Assembly (NCBI GenBank): GCA_963766995.1
Contig: CAVYCE010000002.1
Span: 372,001 to 436,000 of the forward strand
From: Bog-473 sp963766995
GTDB taxonomy: Bacteria > Actinomycetota > Acidimicrobiia > Acidimicrobiales > RAAP-2
Direction: 5' to 3'
Length of the DNA stretch: 64,000 nt
Position numbers and translations under genes: made by a program. Positions 1 to 8,609 of this stretch are shown here, in pieces. The notes beneath the pieces are model-generated. The model saw only the letters and a program-made list of their open reading frames with translations. It had not been told where the DNA came from and searched no databases. Within the stretch, counting starts at the first letter, position 1. The number at the start of each line of letters is the position of its first letter.

Positions 1-66
1 CCCGTTCGCCCAGGGTCGCCGCTACCTTTTGAAGCCATCCGGGGGCACAACTACAAAGGAGTTTGC

Positions 67-222
67 ATGCCTAACTTTGAGGGTTACTGCGTGAAGTGCC
101 GAGAGAAGCGGGAATTCGACGGGCAAGAGGTTGAGCTGGCCAATGGCCGTCGAGCCGCGCAAGGCCTGTGCCCCACCTGCGGCACCAAGATGAACCGCAT
201 TCTCGGCAAGAAGAAGGACTAG
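67..222 (+). CDS. DUF5679 zinc-ribbon mini-protein
   Basis: A 51-residue protein beginning MPNFEGYCVKCREKREF and ending in RILGKKKD. It has two CxxC pairs (CVKC near residues 8-11, CPTC near 35-38), the layout of a single zinc ribbon. This is the small actinobacterial DUF5679 family, whose members are about this length and share the GRRAAQGLCPTCGTKMNRILGK-type tail. Molecular function is unknown. The AAAGGAG at 55-61 gives a strong ribosome binding site 5 nt before the ATG. A GC-rich hairpin follows directly, so it is probably a single-gene transcript. Identification rests on overall sequence resemblance. Confidence 0.9.
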   Translation: MPNFEGYCVKCREKREFDGQEVELANGRRAAQGLCPTCGTKMNRILGKKKD

Positions 223-230
223 CTGCGCCA

Positions 231-262
231 CACCCCGGCGCGGCTGCCTGAGCGCCGGGGTG
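231..262 (+). terminator. Hairpin terminator after the DUF5679 gene
   Basis: Perfect 11-bp inverted repeat CACCCCGGCGC (231-241) and GCGCCGGGGTG (252-262) with a 10-nt loop, starting 8 nt after the stop codon. There is no T tract, as is common for hairpins in GC-rich actinobacteria. Confidence 0.7.
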
Positions 263-285
263 ACCGACGTGCCACGATTCGCCAT

Positions 286-2014
286 ATGCACGATCTGATC
301 GTCCACGGCGGCACGCTGGTCGACGGGACCGGATCGCCGCCTCGGACGGCAGACATGGCCATCGACGACGGCATCATCACCGAAGTCGGACACCTCTCGG
401 AGTCGCAGCCTCGCGCACCATCGATGCTGACGGCCTCCTGGTCACCCCCGGGTGGGTGGACATCCACACCCACTACGACGGCCAAGCCACCTGGGACCCT
501 GAGCTGGCCCCGTCGTCCTGGCACGGCGTGACCACGCTGGTCATGGGCAACTGCGGCGTGGGCTTCGCTCCGGCCGCTCCCGACCGCCACGACTGGCTCA
601 TCGGCCTCATGGAGGGCGTCGAGGACATTCCCGGCGCCGCACTGAGCGAGGGGATCAAGTGGGAATGGGAGACCTTCCCCGAGTACCTCGACGCCCTGGA
701 CAAACGCCAATGGACGGTCGATGTCGGCACCCAGGTCCCCCACGGCGCCGTCCGGGCCTACGTCATGGGCGAGCGCGGGGCCCGCAACGAGCCGGCCAAC
801 CCGCGAGGAGATCGACGACATGCGGGCCATCGTGCTCGAGGCAATTCGAGCCGGTGCCCTGGGCTTCTCTACGTCGCGCACCATTGGACATCGAGCCATC
901 GACGGAGAACCCGTACCAGGAACCTACGCCGCCGAGGACGAGCTGTTCGGCATCGGCAGTGCACTGGCAGAGGCCGGTACCGGCGTCTTCGAGCTGGCGC
1001 CGGTGGGCTCAGCCGGGGAGCTCTTGCTCGATGCAGTCAAGGAAGTGGACTGGATGCGCCGCTTGTCGGCCAAGATCGACCGGCCCGTGAGCTACGTCCT
1101 GCTGCAGGTCGACGACGAACCCGAACTCTGGCGCTCGCAGCTGGCCGCATCGCTCGAGGCCTGCGCCGAGGGCGCACAGCTGCATCCTCAGGTCGCTGGC
1201 CGACCAACCGGGATCCTGTCCGGGCACCACACCACGCTCTGTCTGCTTGGGCGACATCCCGGCCTATCAGGAACTGAAGGCTAAGGGTTTGTCACCCGAA
1301 GCCTTGGCCCTGGCTCTGGCGGACCCGGAAGTGCGGAGGCGAATCACCGATTGGGAGCCACCGTCGCCAGCCGTTGCTGAGGCCATGGACAGGGCCTACC
1401 GACGTACCTATTTCCTGGGTGACCCACCGAACTACGAGCCCGGACCGGAACATTCGCTGGCTGGACTGGCCCAAGCCGCAGGGACCACGCCGCTGGAGAT
1501 CGCCTACGACATCATGGCGGCCCACGACGGGCAGGGGCTGCTCTATATCCCCATCCTTAACTACGCCACTGGAGACCTCGATCACGTCCGCGAAATGCTC
1601 CTGCACCCACAAGGAGCGCTTGGGCTCTCCGATGGCGGCGCTCACACCGGCACCATCTGTGACGCTTCCATGCCCACTTTCATGCTGACCCACTGGACCC
1701 GGGACCGCAGCCGGGGCGACCTCCTGCCGCTCCCCTACGTGGTGAAGAAGCAGACCCACGACACGGCACGCCTGTATGGGATGTCGGACCGCGGCACAGT
1801 GGAACCGGGTGCGCTGGGCGACCTCAACCTCATCGACTATGACGCCCTCCGCCTTGGCAGCCCCTACGTGGCCTCGGACCTGCCGGCCGGTGGCAATCGG
1901 CTCCTGCAGAAGGCCGATGGCTACGTGGCCACAATCAAAAAAGGCACCGCCACCTTCGAATCAGGTCAGTGCACCGGCCAATTCCCAGGAAGATTGGTAC
2001 GAGGCAGCCGCTAA
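286..2014 (+). pseudogene. N-acyl-D-amino-acid deacylase-like amidohydrolase, three frameshifts
   Basis: Reading through three frames recovers an almost full-length amidohydrolase (about 575 residues) of the D-aminoacylase/dihydroorotase-like type. Visible elements are MHDLIVHGGTLVDGTG, the metal-binding VDIHTHYDGQATWD, MGNCGVGFAP, LSDGGAHTGTICDASMPTF and a C-terminal beta-sandwich segment. The frame changes near 405 (a G missing), 798-802 (a base too many) and 1249-1251 (a G too many). Each correction restores similarity to the intact paralogue at 19534-21246. Coding quality is otherwise undamaged, so it is either very recently inactivated or mis-sequenced. The family hydrolyses N-acyl-D-amino acids or related cyclic amides; the substrate here is unknown. 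Confidence 0.85.
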
Positions 2015-2032
2015 GCACGGCAAACTGCAGGC

Positions 2033-3382
2033 ATGGACGCGCCGCAGACCAACTACGCCCTGCGTGACGGGATCCATATCGGGTACCAGGTGTGGGGCGA
2101 CGGCCCCATTGATGTCCTCGAATTCAACAACGGGCTCATGATCTCCATTGACGAGACCGCCGACGAGCCCAACTGGCTGCGCTACGTGGAGAGCCTGGCC
2201 TCGTTCTGCCGCCTGATCCGTTTTGATGCCGCCGGCCTCGGGCTCTCTGATCCGTTCCCGACTGGGGTCTCTCCCAGCGTCGAAGGCTGGGCCCTCGACG
2301 CGTTGGCAGTGCTTGACGATGCCGGCAGCGAAAGCGCCTCAATACTGACGACGAGCGGTGGGGCCTTTCCCGGCGTTTGGTTGGCCGCCCACCGCCCAGA
2401 GCGCGTCACGTCCCTGGTCATGATCAATGGCACCGCCCGTGTCCTCTATGACGACGACTACTCCATTGGAGTGGCACAAGAGATGATCTCAGGCAATATC
2501 GAAGACATCCAGAATCCGCACGTTGGCGAAGAAGTTCCGTTGGACATCGCCATCTACGTGCCTAGCCTGTCGCATCGCGTGGGCTTCCGCGAGTGGTGGG
2601 GTCGCGCCGCCCGACGCGGCGCCAGTCCATCGACCGCCATCGCCTGGAACCTGACCAACTTCTCAGCCGACGTGCGATCCGAGCTGTCCGCAGTGTCGTG
2701 TCCCACCTTGGTCATCTCTCACGAGCAGACCTTTGCCGATCTCGTCGAACACGGTCGCTACATGAGCGAGGCCATCAAGGGATCGCGGTTCGTCACTTTG
2801 CCGGGAAACGACATGCTGCCTTGGGCCGGTGAGTTCGACTCCGTCGTCGACGAGATCGAGGAATTTCTCACCGGCCAACGCCGCGGTCACCAGGCCGAGC
2901 GAGCGCTGGCCACCGTTCTGTTCACTGACATCGTCGACTCCACCGTGCTTGCGGCAGCCGCCGGAGATCGCCAATGGAGAGGGGTCCTGGATGAGTACGA
3001 CGTCAACGTCGAGCGGCTGCTCTCTCGCTTCGACGGCATATTGGTAAAGAACACCGGCGATGGAACTCTGGCCCGTTTCGCCAGTCCAACCCAAGCGGTG
3101 CGTTGTGCCAAGGCAATGGTGGAGACGGCTCAGAACTTCGGCCTGGAAATCCGCGCCGGGCTCCACGCCGGGGAGATCGAGCTGCGCGGCGATGACATTG
3201 GCGGCCTCGCCGTGCACATCGCCTCTCGAGTCAGCGCTCTGGCCGGGGCTAGCGAAGTACTGACCACCGGCACGGTCCGCGACCTCGTGGTCGGTTCGGG
3301 CATCGTCTTCGACGACCGTGGTCGCCACAACTTGAAGGGCATACCTGACGAATGGCAGCTGCTGGCCGTCGAGACCGGCTGA
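2033..3382 (+). CDS. Alpha/beta-hydrolase fused to class III adenylate/guanylate cyclase
   Basis: A 449-residue two-domain protein. Residues ~1-280 form an alpha/beta-hydrolase-like fold with a nucleophile-elbow-like TTSGG (Ser108). Residues ~290-449 are a class III nucleotidyl cyclase catalytic domain with FTDIVDST (297-304, metal-binding Asp), LVKNTGDG (337-344, Lys and second metal Asp) and HIASRVSALA. The Lys before NTGDG favours ATP as substrate, so cAMP is the expected product. Such hydrolase-cyclase fusions are common in mycobacteria and relatives, where the hydrolase part may sense a ligand. No membrane segment is visible. A cyclic-nucleotide-binding protein lies at 62632-63063, but nothing links the two directly. 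Confidence 0.9.
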   Translation: MDAPQTNYALRDGIHIGYQVWGDGPIDVLEFNNGLMISIDETADEPNWLRYVESLASFCRLIRFDAAGLGLSDPFPTGVSPSVEGWALDALAVLDDAGSESASILTTSGGAFPGVWLAAHRPERVTSLVMINGTARVLYDDDYSIGVAQEMISGNIEDIQNPHVGEEVPLDIAIYVPSLSHRVGFREWWGRAARRGASPSTAIAWNLTNFSADVRSELSAVSCPTLVISHEQTFADLVEHGRYMSEAIKGSRFVTLPGNDMLPWAGEFDSVVDEIEEFLTGQRRGHQAERALATVLFTDIVDSTVLAAAAGDRQWRGVLDEYDVNVERLLSRFDGILVKNTGDGTLARFASPTQAVRCAKAMVETAQNFGLEIRAGLHAGEIELRGDDIGGLAVHIASRVSALAGASEVLTTGTVRDLVVGSGIVFDDRGRHNLKGIPDEWQLLAVETG

Positions 3383-3448
3383 GCCAACCTCTGACCCAGG
3401 ACTACGATGAGGGGCGTTGAGCGGGCACTACGGTCCCGCAGCAACAAA

Positions 3449-3525
3449 CGGGATGTGGCGCAGCTTGGCAGCGCGCCTGCTTTGGGAGCAGGAGGTCCGG
3501 GGTTCAAATCCCCGCATCCCGACCA
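3449..3525 (+). tRNA. tRNA-Pro (anticodon TGG)
   Basis: Full cloverleaf. Acceptor stem CGGGATG/CATCCCG is perfectly paired, the anticodon arm is CCTGC-TTTGGGA-GCAGG, and the T arm is CGGGG-TTCAAAT-CCCCG. Discriminator A is followed by an encoded CCA (3523-3525). The anticodon TGG reads proline codons. Confidence 0.97.
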
Positions 3526-3529
3526 CTAC

Positions 3530-3557
3530 GAACCCCAGGTCACTTGACCCTGGGTTC
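3530..3557 (+). terminator. Hairpin after tRNA-Pro
   Basis: Near-perfect inverted repeat GAACCCCAGGTCA/TGACCCTGGGTTC around a 2-nt centre, with two mismatched positions, beginning 4 nt after the tRNA CCA. Probable transcription terminator or processing hairpin. Confidence 0.55.
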
Positions 3558-3652
3558 ATCGGAATCCGACTGGTCCAACAAGCCGAACAGGCGGCTGCTC
3601 GTGAGCAGCTCAAGCCACTGACATATTCCATGTCGGTCGTCATACTGTTGAG

Positions 3653-4120
3653 ATGGACGAACTACGCCACTCCGATTCGCTTGTCATCAAGCGCTCCCCA
3701 GAAGAGCTCTACGAAATGATCGCCGATGTCACCCGCATGGGTGCTTGGAGCCCAGTGTGCAAGGCGTGCTGGTGGGATGAGGGTGACGTTCCGCAGGTCG
3801 ATGCCATGTTCACCGGACGCAATGAACGCCCAGAGCGGACTTAGGAGACCCGCTCGGAGATCGTCACTGCAGAGCCCGGTCGTGAGTTTGCCTGGGTCGT
3901 CGCTGAACCTCCGACACCCGCTCGATGGGGCTACTCATTTGTCGCCGTCGATGGCGGAACCGAGGTCACTGAATCTTGGGAGTTGCCCCCAGAAGGCGCA
4001 GCCTTCTTCGAAAAGGTGTTCGGCGAGAACGCAGCCAAAGAAATCGCCACGCGTTGCAACGCCGCCAAGAGCGGAATGGGAGCGACATTGGCTGCTCTCA
4101 GGGAAGCAGCTGAAGCCTGA
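3653..4120 (+). pseudogene. SRPBCC/polyketide-cyclase-like protein with in-frame TAG
   Basis: One frame runs from ATG 3653 to TGA 4118-4120 (155 codons), interrupted only by TAG at 3842-3844. The N-terminal part (SLVIKRSPEELYEMIADVTR, WSPVCKACWW) and the C-terminal part (FAWVVAEPP, GTEVTESWELPPEG, CNAAKSGMGATLAALREA) are the two halves of one SRPBCC-fold protein. The family binds hydrophobic ligands. The codon context ERT-stop-ETRSE suggests a TGG tryptophan codon changed by one base to TAG. There is no frameshift. It could be a real nonsense mutation or a base-call error; an alternative is translation of a 63-residue fragment. Confidence 0.75.
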
Positions 4121-4127
4121 GCTTCGG

Positions 4128-4436
4128 CTAGTTGCCCGACTCCGGGTCGGTCTGCTGCATTGGCTCAGCGTGAGGCGGCGGCGCCGGTGGAGCACCGCCA
4201 AATCCACCGCGCCCTACCGGGTCATTTCCCCCGCCCTGCCGATTCCCGCGCTGCAATCCTCTTCGCCCACGGCCTAAAGCAAGGGAGCCGACGAGAAGTC
4301 CAATGACAAGGACGATGTACACGATATGGAGCGTGTTGTACGTCGATCCTCGTCCATGAAGTGTCGCCGCCAGGACCAAGAAGACCACGAGTAAGGCGAT
4401 GCGGACGACTCGAAATGTTGAACTGCCGCCACCCAT
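4128..4436 (-). CDS. Small two-helix membrane protein, Gly/Pro-rich tail
   Basis: A 102-residue hypothetical protein. Two hydrophobic segments (about residues 9-25, RIALLVVFLVLAATLHG, and 36-55, LHIVYIVLVIGLLVGSLAL) are separated by a short loop. An Arg/Gly-rich stretch and a Pro/Gly-rich hydrophilic C-terminus follow. I chose the ATG at 4436 because GAGGA sits 9 nt upstream of it, whereas it abuts the ATG at 4445. It lies downstream of the zinc-ribbon gene on the same strand, probably as the last gene of the ParA operon. No family recognised; the hydrophobicity pattern and operon position are the only support. Confidence 0.6.
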   Translation of the reverse strand: MGGGSSTFRVVRIALLVVFLVLAATLHGRGSTYNTLHIVYIVLVIGLLVGSLALGRGRRGLQRGNRQGGGNDPVGRGGFGGAPPAPPPHAEPMQQTDPESGN

Positions 4437-4482
4437 TCCGAACATTCCTCGAGTGTAAGCCCGAAGTCGAAAGGATGAAGGG

Positions 4483-4875
4483 TCAGGTACGGCGAAGACT
4501 GACGCTGCACCAAGCCCGTCGGCGGCACGATGGGCATGTCATGCGCCGATCGAATTGCCCACGTGGCAACCAGGTCCCGATCGGAAACTGGAAGATCAGT
4601 AGATCGAGTATCCCGATGTGAGACAGCTGCCTGCATTTTTGGCACTCAATGGTGAACATGCCACGATCGACGAGCGGATTCTCTGAGGTGGCCCTGACGC
4701 TGTCCGACTCGGCTCGGGCACCGGAGAACAGTGCCCGCTTGCCAACGGGAAGAGCCACTGGACCGGTGGCGGACGGATGTGATTCCTTGCCCCTCGTGTC
4801 GCTGGCTGATGGCACCCAGAACAGCGCTCGCTTGCCCAGTGGATCAGGTGCCTTCGTGCCTTTTGGCTCGACCAT
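4483..4875 (-). CDS. Zinc-ribbon protein with two GKRALF motifs
   Basis: A 130-residue protein whose ATG (4875) follows the ParA stop codon by 3 nt, so the two are almost certainly cotranscribed. The N-terminal half contains two copies of the motif GKRALF (GKRALFWVPSASD and GKRALFSGARAESD). The C-terminal half is a CxxC...CxxC ribbon: ECQKC, then LPRGQFDRRMTCPSC and RRRAWCSVS. I recall small actinobacterial proteins of this build (GKRALF-type N-terminus, then a ribbon with WLP...RWM.CPxC) but not a named function. The repeated motif coincides with a DNA direct repeat. An internal ATG at 4659 would give only the ribbon and is a less likely start. Confidence 0.65.
   Translation of the reverse strand: MVEPKGTKAPDPLGKRALFWVPSASDTRGKESHPSATGPVALPVGKRALFSGARAESDSVRATSENPLVDRGMFTIECQKCRQLSHIGILDLLIFQFPIGTWLPRGQFDRRMTCPSCRRRAWCSVSLRRT
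4726..4836. repeat. Imperfect 18-bp direct repeat inside the zinc-ribbon gene
   Basis: GAACAGTGCCCGCTTGCC at 4726-4743 and GAACAGCGCTCGCTTGCC at 4819-4836 match at 16 of 18 positions, 93 bp apart (a multiple of 3). On the minus strand each encodes GKRALF, so this is an internal coding duplication. Confidence 0.6.
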
Positions 4876-4878
4876 CGA

Positions 4879-5652
4879 TCAGGTCGCTTTCATGGCTGCG
4901 AGTACTTCAACGGCAAGGGCGCGATAGGCAACGGCACCAGGGGACGTGGATGCATGCTGCAGCACCGATTGTCCCAACTCAGGTGCCTCAGCGAACCGAA
5001 CTGACTTCGGCACCGGCGGATCGAAAACAGGAAGCCCGTATCGCTCCTCTACCTCGGCCAAGACTTTGCGAGCATGTGTAGTGCGACCATCGAACATGGT
5101 GGCGAGCACACCCAGTATTCGCAGCTTGTCATTGGCAAATTGTCGAACGTCCTCCACGGTTTCCATCAACTGACCCACCCCGCGATGACTGAGGGCCTCG
5201 CACTGCAATGGAATCAATACCGCTTCGGCGGCGGTCAGTCCATTGATGGTCAGCACTCCAAGCGACGGTGGACAGTCGATTAGTACGACGTCGTATTCGT
5301 TGAGCACCGGCTGGAGGGCCCGGGCGAGGACGTGCTCTCTCCCGGTACGGCTGAGCAAGTGCACTTCGGCACCGGCCAAATCGATGGTGGCAGGTATCAG
5401 GGCTAGGCCCGCGACCCCCGGCACATCGCGACGAACTTCGCTCATTTTGGCCCGACGAACCAGGACGTCGTGCAGCGACAAGGTCAAGTCATCGGGGTTG
5501 AATCCCAGGGAGAAGGTGAGGCAAGCCTGAGGGTCGAGATCAACCACAAGGACCCGTTGGCCCTGTTGGGCGAGAGCCACGCCCAGAGACTGCACCGTGG
5601 TGGTCTTCGCCACGCCGCCCTTTTGATTCGCGACGGCAACGACCTTGATCAC
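4879..5652 (-). CDS. ParA/Soj-family ATPase (Rv3213c type)
   Basis: A 257-residue P-loop ATPase. It has a deviant Walker A KGGVAKTTT near the N-terminus (VIKVVAVANQKGG), a switch region VDLDPQACLTFSLG and Walker B VVLIDCPPSLGVLT. It closely follows the layout of Mycobacterium tuberculosis Rv3213c, an orphan Soj/ParA-related protein, rather than chromosome-partitioning ParA. No parB gene or parS-like repeat lies nearby. The GTG at 5652 is preferred because it places the start immediately before the conserved IKVVAVANQKGG; a longer reading to 5757 would add an unconserved leader. It heads an operon with the zinc-ribbon and membrane-protein genes. A positioning or scaffold role is inferred only. 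Confidence 0.9.
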   Translation of the reverse strand: MIKVVAVANQKGGVAKTTTVQSLGVALAQQGQRVLVVDLDPQACLTFSLGFNPDDLTLSLHDVLVRRAKMSEVRRDVPGVAGLALIPATIDLAGAEVHLLSRTGREHVLARALQPVLNEYDVVLIDCPPSLGVLTINGLTAAEAVLIPLQCEALSHRGVGQLMETVEDVRQFANDKLRILGVLATMFDGRTTHARKVLAEVEERYGLPVFDPPVPKSVRFAEAPELGQSVLQHASTSPGAVAYRALAVEVLAAMKAT

Positions 5653-5722
5653 TCTGTGAAGTCTAGGACCATGGCCAGGGTTGACTTTCGTTGACGAATC
5701 AGACGGTTGGAGCCAATCGTCC

Positions 5723-6895
5723 TCAGTGGTACGCGCTCTCCTCGATCGCCACGTCAAACACCAGGTTCCCTAAGGGAAGGTTCATGTCGACCAAGTGGTA
5801 TCCCCACAGCGGGCCGAGAGATTCCGTCACCTTTGGGCGCGGATCACCGGACACGGCCGATGCATTGATCTGTAGCCAAGTGGCGCCGCCTGCACTGTCA
5901 CATGTCATGGAATACAACCCCGGATACGTCTCCCATGGTGTCGTGACTTTGACTCCCGGCACTACGGAGGTCACCGTGAGGAAGTAAGGGAGAGCGGATC
6001 CTCGCGATGAGGAGAAGTTGACCGGATTAACGCAGGCAACCTGCTGACCGGCTTTTGTGGTCTGGCCCGACTGGAGGCTTACACCCTGCCCCGGCCGGCC
6101 CAAGAGCGCGGTGGCCGGTGGCTCAGATGGGAAGGTGGAAAAGGCGATCACGCAGCCCGTCTGCGTGGAGGCATGACACGTTGGGATGTGTTTAAAGCTT
6201 CCACCAACAGTCTTGCCGATCGGGACCTGCACGTTGCCGCCGAGAATGATGGCGGACACCATGCGCGCTCGCAGCTTCGGATTGGGGTCAATCTGGGTAC
6301 GGAGCAGACGAATCAGCATGGCGGCCCCTTGCGAGTGGCCGATGAAAACGATGGGGCGACCATCGTTGTCGTGGGCCAAGTAGTCCTTCCATGCGGAAAG
6401 AAGACTGTTAAAGGCGACGAGGTCACCCTTGGGATCTGCCCCCAACCCCTTCGTCAGCGAGAGCTCGGTGCGTTGCCGGTACATGGGGGCCCACACATTG
6501 CACTCCTGGGAGAAACGTGAGGCCTGATCTTCGGCGACGCCGATCTCCGCCTGTTGCACCTTGAGGTTCGAGTTGTCAGTCAGTTGTTCGGACACTGTCG
6601 GATACACATAGAAGCAATCGAACCGAGACGTCCGCATTGGTTTGGCCGGCACCACTGTGGTCGATCCATTGGATGCGATCGATGTGGCGTCAAGGTCGCC
6701 AGCGCATGGATCGTTCAACATGCCGGGACGGCAAAGCCATACCGTGGCCGTCGGAGCTGCCGCCCCCTTGGCCACTGTCCTGACCGACGCACCAGCTGCC
6801 GTCGTACCGAGGAGCCCGAGAAGCAGACCTAAGCCAACGCCTATTCGAGCGAGCCCACCCGCCCTGCAGTTCCATTTCATTCTGCGTGAAACCAT
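5723..6895 (-). CDS. DUF3089 secreted alpha/beta-hydrolase
   Basis: A 390-residue protein with an N-terminal export signal (basic MVSRRMKWNCR, then a hydrophobic GLGLLLGLLGTTAAGASV). The DUF3089 catalytic domain includes WLCRPGMLNDPC, FDCFYVYPTVSEQ and the nucleophile elbow FIGHSQGAAML. Conserved late segments are YPGLYSMTCDSAGGATWL and WGYHLVDMNLPLGNL. The family is lipase/esterase-like; the substrate is unknown, and action outside the membrane is expected. I chose the ATG at 6895 because GAGGT lies 5 nt upstream; an open frame continues to 7003 without a better start. It is divergent from the MFS gene. Confidence 0.88.
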   Translation of the reverse strand: MVSRRMKWNCRAGGLARIGVGLGLLLGLLGTTAAGASVRTVAKGAAAPTATVWLCRPGMLNDPCAGDLDATSIASNGSTTVVPAKPMRTSRFDCFYVYPTVSEQLTDNSNLKVQQAEIGVAEDQASRFSQECNVWAPMYRQRTELSLTKGLGADPKGDLVAFNSLLSAWKDYLAHDNDGRPIVFIGHSQGAAMLIRLLRTQIDPNPKLRARMVSAIILGGNVQVPIGKTVGGSFKHIPTCHASTQTGCVIAFSTFPSEPPATALLGRPGQGVSLQSGQTTKAGQQVACVNPVNFSSSRGSALPYFLTVTSVVPGVKVTTPWETYPGLYSMTCDSAGGATWLQINASAVSGDPRPKVTESLGPLWGYHLVDMNLPLGNLVFDVAIEESAYH

Positions 6896-7100
6896 CTGTG
6901 ACCTCGGCATTTGCTGCCATCGTCGCGCGTCCCGCGGGCCCATGGCGGGATTTCCGGCACCACATTCAGTTTTTTCTGACCCAACGCTTTCTTCGTCACT
7001 CACGGCAGTGGCCAGCCCGTGGCCGGTGAGCGGACGATTAGTTTTGACCAGGCGGAAGACGAGTTCTTCGCATCCCGTCAGAAATCAGGAACCTCGCCAC

Positions 7101-8564
7101 GTGCCTGCCGTCGCTATGAATCAGAAGATCGCCGTCAGCGTGGTCTTCGTCAGCGCCATGTTCATGAACATCATGGACATCACCATCGTCAATGTGGCCT
7201 TGCCGACCATCGGTAGGACTTTTCACATCACCCCAACGTCGGTCGATGGAATCGTGATCTCTTACTTGGTCAGCCTGGCCGTCTTCATTCCGGCTTCAGG
7301 ATGGCTGGGCGATCGATTTGGCGGGAAACGGGTGTTGATGGCCGCCATCGTCGTCTTCACCGTCGGATCCGCTCTGTGCGGACTGGCCCAGAACATGTCT
7401 GAACTGGTGCTCTTCCGGGTTGTCCAGGGAGCAGGCGGCGGCATGATGGCGCCAGTTGGCATGGCCATGTTGTTTCGGGTCTTCCCGCCCGCAGAGCGGA
7501 TTCGGGCCTCGAGCATCCTCACCGTGCCCACAACGTTTGCTCCGGCAATCGGCCCGGTGCTCGGCGGCTTATTGGTGACTGACTTGTCTTGGCGCTGGGT
7601 CTTCTTCGTCAATGTGCCGCTCGGCATCATCGCCGTGACCTTCGGCGCGCTCTTCCTTGAACCATCACGTCCATTGAAGGTGGGTCGATTCGACCTACCT
7701 GGTTTCGCCCTTGGAGGTGTCGGTCTCGGTCTGCTCATGTATGGGGTTTCAGAAGGACCCCTTAAGGACTGGTCATCGTCCATCGTTATGGCCACGTGCC
7801 TGGGAGGTGCGCTCCTCCTGGCCGCCATGGTGATGGTGGAACTTCGAGTCACTGCACCGCTGGTGGACTTGCGATTGCTCTCAGGGCGCCTTTTCCGTTC
7901 GTCGAACGGGGTGATGTTTCTGGCCTCGGCGGCGTTCCTCAGCACGCTGTACCTCATGCCGCTGTATTTCCAAGATGCACGAGGACTCAGTGCACTTCAA
8001 TCGGGCCTTTCGACGTTTCCCGAAGCCTTCGGCGTCATGGTGGGAGCCCAGTTCGCTTCTCGACTGATCTACCCTCGTCTCGGACCGCGACGTCACATCA
8101 CCGGCGGCCTCATAGGACTGACCTTCGCCCTGCTTGTGTTGACGCAGATCAGTGTGTCTACCAACTTGTGGCTGATCCGACTCTTGATGTTCGCCATGGG
8201 CCTGATGATGGGTCAAATATTTGTGCCGAACCAGGCCGCCAGCTTTGCCATGATCTCTCCGGAGTCGATGGGGCGCGCCTCCACCTTCTTCAACACCATG
8301 CGCCAAGTAGGGAGTGCGACAGGAGTGGCGGTGCTATCAACCGTCCTGATTGGCGTGGGTACCACCAGGATCGTCGGTGGAGTGGTGCAAGCCAACATGC
8401 GGGCCTATCACCTGGCCTTCGCCACTGCCGCAGTCTTCGCTGTTGTCGCCATCGGATTTTCTATGGGCATTCACGACAGCGACGCGGCCGAGACGATCGT
8501 TCGACGACACAAAACTCAGAAGACACCAGCGTCAACGATCGCCGCGCCTGAAGCCATCGCCTAA
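7101..8564 (+). CDS. MFS multidrug exporter, DHA2 (14-helix) family
   Basis: A 487-residue hydrophobic protein of the EmrB/QacA drug:H+ antiporter type. Marker motifs are MNIMDITIVNVALPTIGRTF (helix 1, motif D1), GWLGDRFGGKRVLM (motif A), LFRVVQGAGGGMMAPVG (motif B) and APAIGPVLGGLL (motif C). About 14 membrane segments are expected from length and hydrophobicity. AGGA at 7087-7090 sits 10 nt before GTG 7101; ATG 7116 is the other candidate start. Substrate unknown. The C-terminus is charged (DSDAAETIVRRHKTQK) and cytosolic. It is divergent from the DUF3089 hydrolase; the 205-bp gap should hold both promoters. Confidence 0.9.
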   Translation: MPAVAMNQKIAVSVVFVSAMFMNIMDITIVNVALPTIGRTFHITPTSVDGIVISYLVSLAVFIPASGWLGDRFGGKRVLMAAIVVFTVGSALCGLAQNMSELVLFRVVQGAGGGMMAPVGMAMLFRVFPPAERIRASSILTVPTTFAPAIGPVLGGLLVTDLSWRWVFFVNVPLGIIAVTFGALFLEPSRPLKVGRFDLPGFALGGVGLGLLMYGVSEGPLKDWSSSIVMATCLGGALLLAAMVMVELRVTAPLVDLRLLSGRLFRSSNGVMFLASAAFLSTLYLMPLYFQDARGLSALQSGLSTFPEAFGVMVGAQFASRLIYPRLGPRRHITGGLIGLTFALLVLTQISVSTNLWLIRLLMFAMGLMMGQIFVPNQAASFAMISPESMGRASTFFNTMRQVGSATGVAVLSTVLIGVGTTRIVGGVVQANMRAYHLAFATAAVFAVVAIGFSMGIHDSDAAETIVRRHKTQKTPASTIAAPEAIA

Positions 8565-8609
8565 TCGCCATACAGTTGCCGCTGCTCTCCGCGGTGTGCA
8601 AACTGCGGG

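Noticed and set aside
22..393. Minus-strand frame at the window start
   Set aside because: It covers the DUF5679 gene and the start of the amidohydrolase in antisense with Arg/Val-rich filler composition.
4731..5081. Plus-strand frame with CPACQ and CPSCR motifs
   Set aside because: It is opposite the zinc-ribbon and ParA genes; the CxxC pairs are chance products of the complementary strand and no start or domain supports it.
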